This document shows, in pieces, positions 5,127 through 7,348 of a stretch of DNA of 7,348 nt (the stretch's first letter is position 1; each line of letters starts with the position of its first letter). Position numbers and translations under genes: made by a program. Source of the DNA: Bacillota bacterium. GTDB taxonomy: Bacteria > Bacillota > Clostridia > Oscillospirales > Butyricicoccaceae. The notes under the pieces were generated by a model that did no database searches, was not told the DNA's origin, and was given only the letters and a program-made list of their open reading frames with translations. Location: NCBI GenBank assembly GCA_030705725.1, contig JAUZPW010000067.1, positions 1 through 7,348 on the forward strand. Reading direction: 5' to 3'.

Positions 5127-5861
5127 TTGGAGAAAATACGTGTTTTGGGCGTCGATTTCAGCAATGTTACGCTTGAAAGTGCCGCCGACAGGGCAATGGA
5201 CATGCTTGCGTCTAAAAGCAAAGGCTATATTGTAACACCCAACTCGGAGATTGTTTACGAATGCCTGAAAAACGATGCGCTTAATAAAGCTGTTAACGAT
5301 GCGGCTCTTGTTTTGCCTGACGGAATAGGCGTTATTTACGCTTCGAATATATATAAAACTAGGCTTAAAGGCAAGGTCGCGGGAATCGACTTCGCGTCGG
5401 AGTTTTGCCGCCGGATGAAGGATACGGATTATAGTCTGTTTCTTCTCGGAGCAAAGCCCGGTATTGCCGGAAAAGCGGCCGAGGAGCTTTTGATGAAGTA
5501 TCCAGGGCTTCATATCAACGGCGTCAGGGACGGTTATTTTGCAAACGACGACGAAGCAATCAAGGCCGTGAACGAAGCTGCGCCGGACGTGGTTTTCGTA
5601 TGCCTCGGAGCTCCGAAGCAGGAACTTTTTATGCGCGCTAACGCCGGCAGAATAAACGCGACGGTGCTTGTCGGGCTGGGCGGCTCTCTGGATGTATTCG
5701 CGGGAGTTGTGAACCGAGCTCCCGACATATTCATCAAACTGGGGCTCGAATGGTTTTACCGGTTGCTTAAGGAACCGAAAAGGATCGGACGGATGATGCG
5801 CCTGCCGCTTTTTTTAACCGCGGCGGCAAAAGATTCTCTGAAAGGCGGAAAAAGGGCATGA
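5127..5861 (+). CDS. tagA: WecG/TagA/CpsF-family glycosyltransferase (GT26)
   Basis: This is a 244-residue membrane-associated glycosyltransferase. TagA/TarA enzymes move N-acetylmannosamine from UDP-ManNAc to undecaprenyl-PP-GlcNAc, committing the lipid to wall teichoic acid; relatives build other surface polymers. TPNSEIVYE (37-45) carries the conserved Thr37, and LPDGIGV (63-69) carries Asp65, the proposed catalytic base in structurally studied TagA. GAPKQELFM (161-169) supplies a conserved Gln. The C-terminal tail LGLEWFYRLLKEPKRIGRMMR (205-225) carries Arg212, Arg219 and Arg222, equivalent to the membrane-contacting arginines. Lys83 in KVAGID replaces the usual Arg. The start is TTG with GGGAG 9 bases upstream. 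The stop overlaps the thyX ATG, indicating translational coupling. The donor sugar cannot be fixed from sequence, and other tag genes are not in the window. Confidence 0.92.
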   Translation: MEKIRVLGVDFSNVTLESAADRAMDMLASKSKGYIVTPNSEIVYECLKNDALNKAVNDAALVLPDGIGVIYASNIYKTRLKGKVAGIDFASEFCRRMKDTDYSLFLLGAKPGIAGKAAEELLMKYPGLHINGVRDGYFANDDEAIKAVNEAAPDVVFVCLGAPKQELFMRANAGRINATVLVGLGGSLDVFAGVVNRAPDIFIKLGLEWFYRLLKEPKRIGRMMRLPLFLTAAAKDSLKGGKRA

Positions 5862-6631
5862 TGCAGGTTTCAATTATCTCACACACGCCGGAGCCCGAAA
5901 AAATTATAGCAGCGGCTGCGAAGATGTGCTATTCTCCGGCAAAAGCGCATGATTTGCTTTGCGATCTTGATCCCGAAAAAATCGAGAATTATATCAAAAT
6001 GCTTATATCCCTTGGGCACGAGAGTACAGTCGAGCATGTTTCCTTTACATTTGTCGTTGAAGGCGTTTCGCGTTCTCTTTTGGCTCAGCTTACGCGCCAC
6101 AGAATAGCGTCTTTCAGCGTAAAATCACAGCGTTATGTCAAAGAAGGATCGTTTGAGTACGTTGTGCCTCCCGAAATAAAAAAGATACCCGAGGCAAGGG
6201 AAGTTTATATTAAAACGATGCAGGAGGATCAGGCGGCCTACGACGTGCTTTCAGATCTACTCGAAAAAGAGCATTTTGAAAGAATGCTTTCGGAAGGCAT
6301 GCCGGAAAATAAAGCAAGAAGCGCCGCGCAGAAAGCGGCTATCGAGGATGCGCGATACGTGCTTCCGAACGCGTGCGAAACGCAGCTTATGCTTACAATG
6401 AACATCCGCTCGCTTTATAACTTTTTCAAGCTTCGCTGCTGCAGCAGGGCGCAGTGGGAGATAAGAGAGCTTGCGGAAAAAATGCTCAGGCTCTGCTATG
6501 AGGTTTCGCCGGTGCTTTTTACGAAGGCGGGCCCGTCCTGTACATACGGCGAGTGTTCTGAAGGCAAAATGTGCTGCGGGAAACAAAACGTTATGCGGGA
6601 AAAGTACAGGGATATAAAAAATGAACGGTAA
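5858..6631 (+). CDS. thyX: Flavin-dependent thymidylate synthase ThyX
   Basis: ThyX makes dTMP from dUMP using methylene-tetrahydrofolate and reduced FAD, and replaces ThyA in many anaerobes. The signature RHRx7S is present: Arg80-His81-Arg82 and Ser90 in LTRHRIASFSVKSQRYV. HESTVEHVSFTF (54-65) and ARYVLPNACETQLMLTMNIRSLYNFFKLR (165-193) follow. Arg184 lies where the dUMP-contacting Arg of studied ThyX enzymes is found, and AQWEIRELA (198-206) is conserved. At 257 residues it is longer than the roughly 220 of T. maritima ThyX because of an insert around 105-165 and a cysteine-bearing tail (Cys228, 233, 239, 240). The start is ATGATG: the first ATG overlaps the tagA stop by four bases, and the second at 5861 is possible. 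The stop lies inside tmk, which encodes the next enzyme in the pathway. Confidence 0.97.
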   Translation: MMQVSIISHTPEPEKIIAAAAKMCYSPAKAHDLLCDLDPEKIENYIKMLISLGHESTVEHVSFTFVVEGVSRSLLAQLTRHRIASFSVKSQRYVKEGSFEYVVPPEIKKIPEAREVYIKTMQEDQAAYDVLSDLLEKEHFERMLSEGMPENKARSAAQKAAIEDARYVLPNACETQLMLTMNIRSLYNFFKLRCCSRAQWEIRELAEKMLRLCYEVSPVLFTKAGPSCTYGECSEGKMCCGKQNVMREKYRDIKNER

Positions 6632-7304
6632 ACTGATTGTTTTGGAGGGTACGGACGCCTCCGGTAAATCCACGCAGTTTGAAAGGCTGACCAAGAGTCT
6701 GGAAAACGAGGGCCATAGCCTTGTAAGGCTCGCTTTTCCCCAGTATTCCGAACCGTCTTCGGCGTTGATCCGGATGTACTTAAGCGGCGAGTTCGGCAAA
6801 AATCCGAACGACGTAAACCCATACGCAGCGGCGACGTTTTTTGCCGTTGACCGGTATGCTTCATATAAAAAAGTCTGGAAGGACGAATATGAGCGCGGCA
6901 AAACGGTTCTTGCCGACCGCTACGTTACCTCGAACGCGATTCATCAGGGAGCAAAGCTTGATAAAAACGAACAGGAGGCTTATTTCAGCTGGCTCTATGA
7001 TTTTGAATACAGGCTTCTTGGTCTTCCAGTCCCGGACGCAGTTATTTTTTTGGACATGCCGCCGGATGCGGAACAGGAGCTTTTGAAAAAAAGGACCGAA
7101 AAAAAAATGGATATTCATGAATCAGATTCAGAATACCTGAAAAAATGCTACGAAACGGCCGTAGCCCTTTGCAAAAAGTGGAATTTTATCAGAATAGACT
7201 GCGTCAAAAACGGGAAAATACGCTCAATAGACGATATACAAAACGAAATATTTATTTTGGCGAAACAGCTGCTGGGAGGCAATAATAAAAATGCTTCAGT
7301 TTAA
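6621..7304 (+). CDS. tmk: Thymidylate kinase (dTMP kinase)
   Basis: This 227-residue cytosolic kinase phosphorylates dTMP to dTDP with ATP, the step after ThyX. The P-loop is GTDASGKST (10-18). FFAVDRYASY (73-82) holds a conserved DR pair. ADRYVTSNAIHQGAK (98-112) is the DR(Y/x) nucleotide site with its Gln. LPVPDAVIFLDMPPD (135-149) leads to the LID stretch LLKKRTEKKMD (154-164). The P-loop lacks the Arg found in human-type enzymes (GVDRAGKST), so the basic LID probably supplies it, as in bacterial type II enzymes. The length is slightly above the usual 205-215. It overlaps thyX by 11 bases, with AGGGA 8 bases before ATG 6621, and its end overlaps the next gene by 14 bases. The whole operon appears translationally coupled. 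Confidence 0.95.
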   Translation: MNGKLIVLEGTDASGKSTQFERLTKSLENEGHSLVRLAFPQYSEPSSALIRMYLSGEFGKNPNDVNPYAAATFFAVDRYASYKKVWKDEYERGKTVLADRYVTSNAIHQGAKLDKNEQEAYFSWLYDFEYRLLGLPVPDAVIFLDMPPDAEQELLKKRTEKKMDIHESDSEYLKKCYETAVALCKKWNFIRIDCVKNGKIRSIDDIQNEIFILAKQLLGGNNKNASV

Positions 7305-7348
7305 GCCGATCTCAATAAACGACAGGAAAGAGACCGAGCGATATTTAA
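7291..7348 (+). CDS. Start of a further operon gene, possibly DUF2156-like (cut by right edge)
   Basis: Nineteen codons are visible, reading MLQFKPISINDRKETERYL, and the frame is open to the window end. The ATG lies inside the tmk 3' end, and GGGAGG (7273-7278) lies 12 bases upstream, so this looks like a real, coupled gene. The opening M-L-x-F-K-P-I-x-x-x-D resembles the start of DUF2156 proteins (a GNAT-like domain also found at the C-terminus of phosphatidylglycerol lysyltransferases). Nineteen residues are too few to be sure. Confidence 0.6.
   Translation, partial: MLQFKPISINDRKETERYL

Noticed and set aside
6539..6583. Cysteine cluster in the ThyX C-terminal tail as a new metal site
   Set aside because: Similar Cys-bearing tails are, as far as I recall, common in clostridial ThyX proteins, so it is not notable by itself.
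6257..6901. Long minus-strand open frame opposite thyX and tmk
   Set aside because: It is a shadow of two certain genes, with no ribosome site or recognisable domain. The same applies to other long antisense frames, such as 566-1021 and 1452-1820.

Overview
The window looks like chromosomal DNA of an anaerobic, Gram-positive Clostridia-type bacterium. The support is strong Shine-Dalgarno sites, near-consensus sigma-A promoters, TTG and GTG starts beside ATG, AT-rich spacers between more balanced genes, hairpin-plus-T terminators, and a gene set (Ald, TagA/WecG-family transferase, ThyX, clostridial-style Tmk, a zf-trcl-like zinc-ribbon protein) that I associate with that class. This placement is inferred from gene content. 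I see no mobile element, CRISPR array, rRNA or tRNA.

Layout. (1) Positions 1-330 hold the C-terminal part of alanine dehydrogenase, followed by an AT-rich spacer of about 280 bases with an 11-bp hairpin and a perfect TTGACA-N17-TATAAT promoter. (2) Positions 612-2619 hold a RidA-superfamily protein and, after an imperfect terminator, a cyclic amidohydrolase of the allantoinase/dihydroorotase type with a complete metal-binding set. (3) A convergent LacI-family repressor (2602-3687, minus) overlaps the amidohydrolase by 18 bases. Its own promoter is overlaid by a perfect 21-bp palindrome, a likely operator. (4) Divergent from it, positions 3841-4533 encode an 11-cysteine protein of unknown function that ends in a strong, probably bidirectional terminator. 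(5) A small double zinc-ribbon gene (4624-4896, minus) has its own promoter. (6) Positions 5065 to the right edge form a tight operon: TagA/WecG-type glycosyltransferase, ThyX, Tmk and the first 19 codons of a further gene, all with overlapping ends.

How the genes fit together. ThyX makes dTMP and Tmk phosphorylates it to dTDP, so two consecutive steps of dTTP synthesis are encoded by overlapping genes behind a cell-wall polymer glycosyltransferase. On the left, RidA, the amidohydrolase and LacI suggest a regulated nitrogen or ureide/cyclic-amide catabolic module next to alanine dehydrogenase. The substrate is not readable from sequence.

Most of the window is ordinary accessory metabolism and housekeeping. 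I found no clearly new multi-gene system. The best leads are the palindrome with a degenerate look-alike upstream of the amidohydrolase, the cysteine-rich unknown protein, and an orphan terminator-like hairpin in front of the tagA operon.
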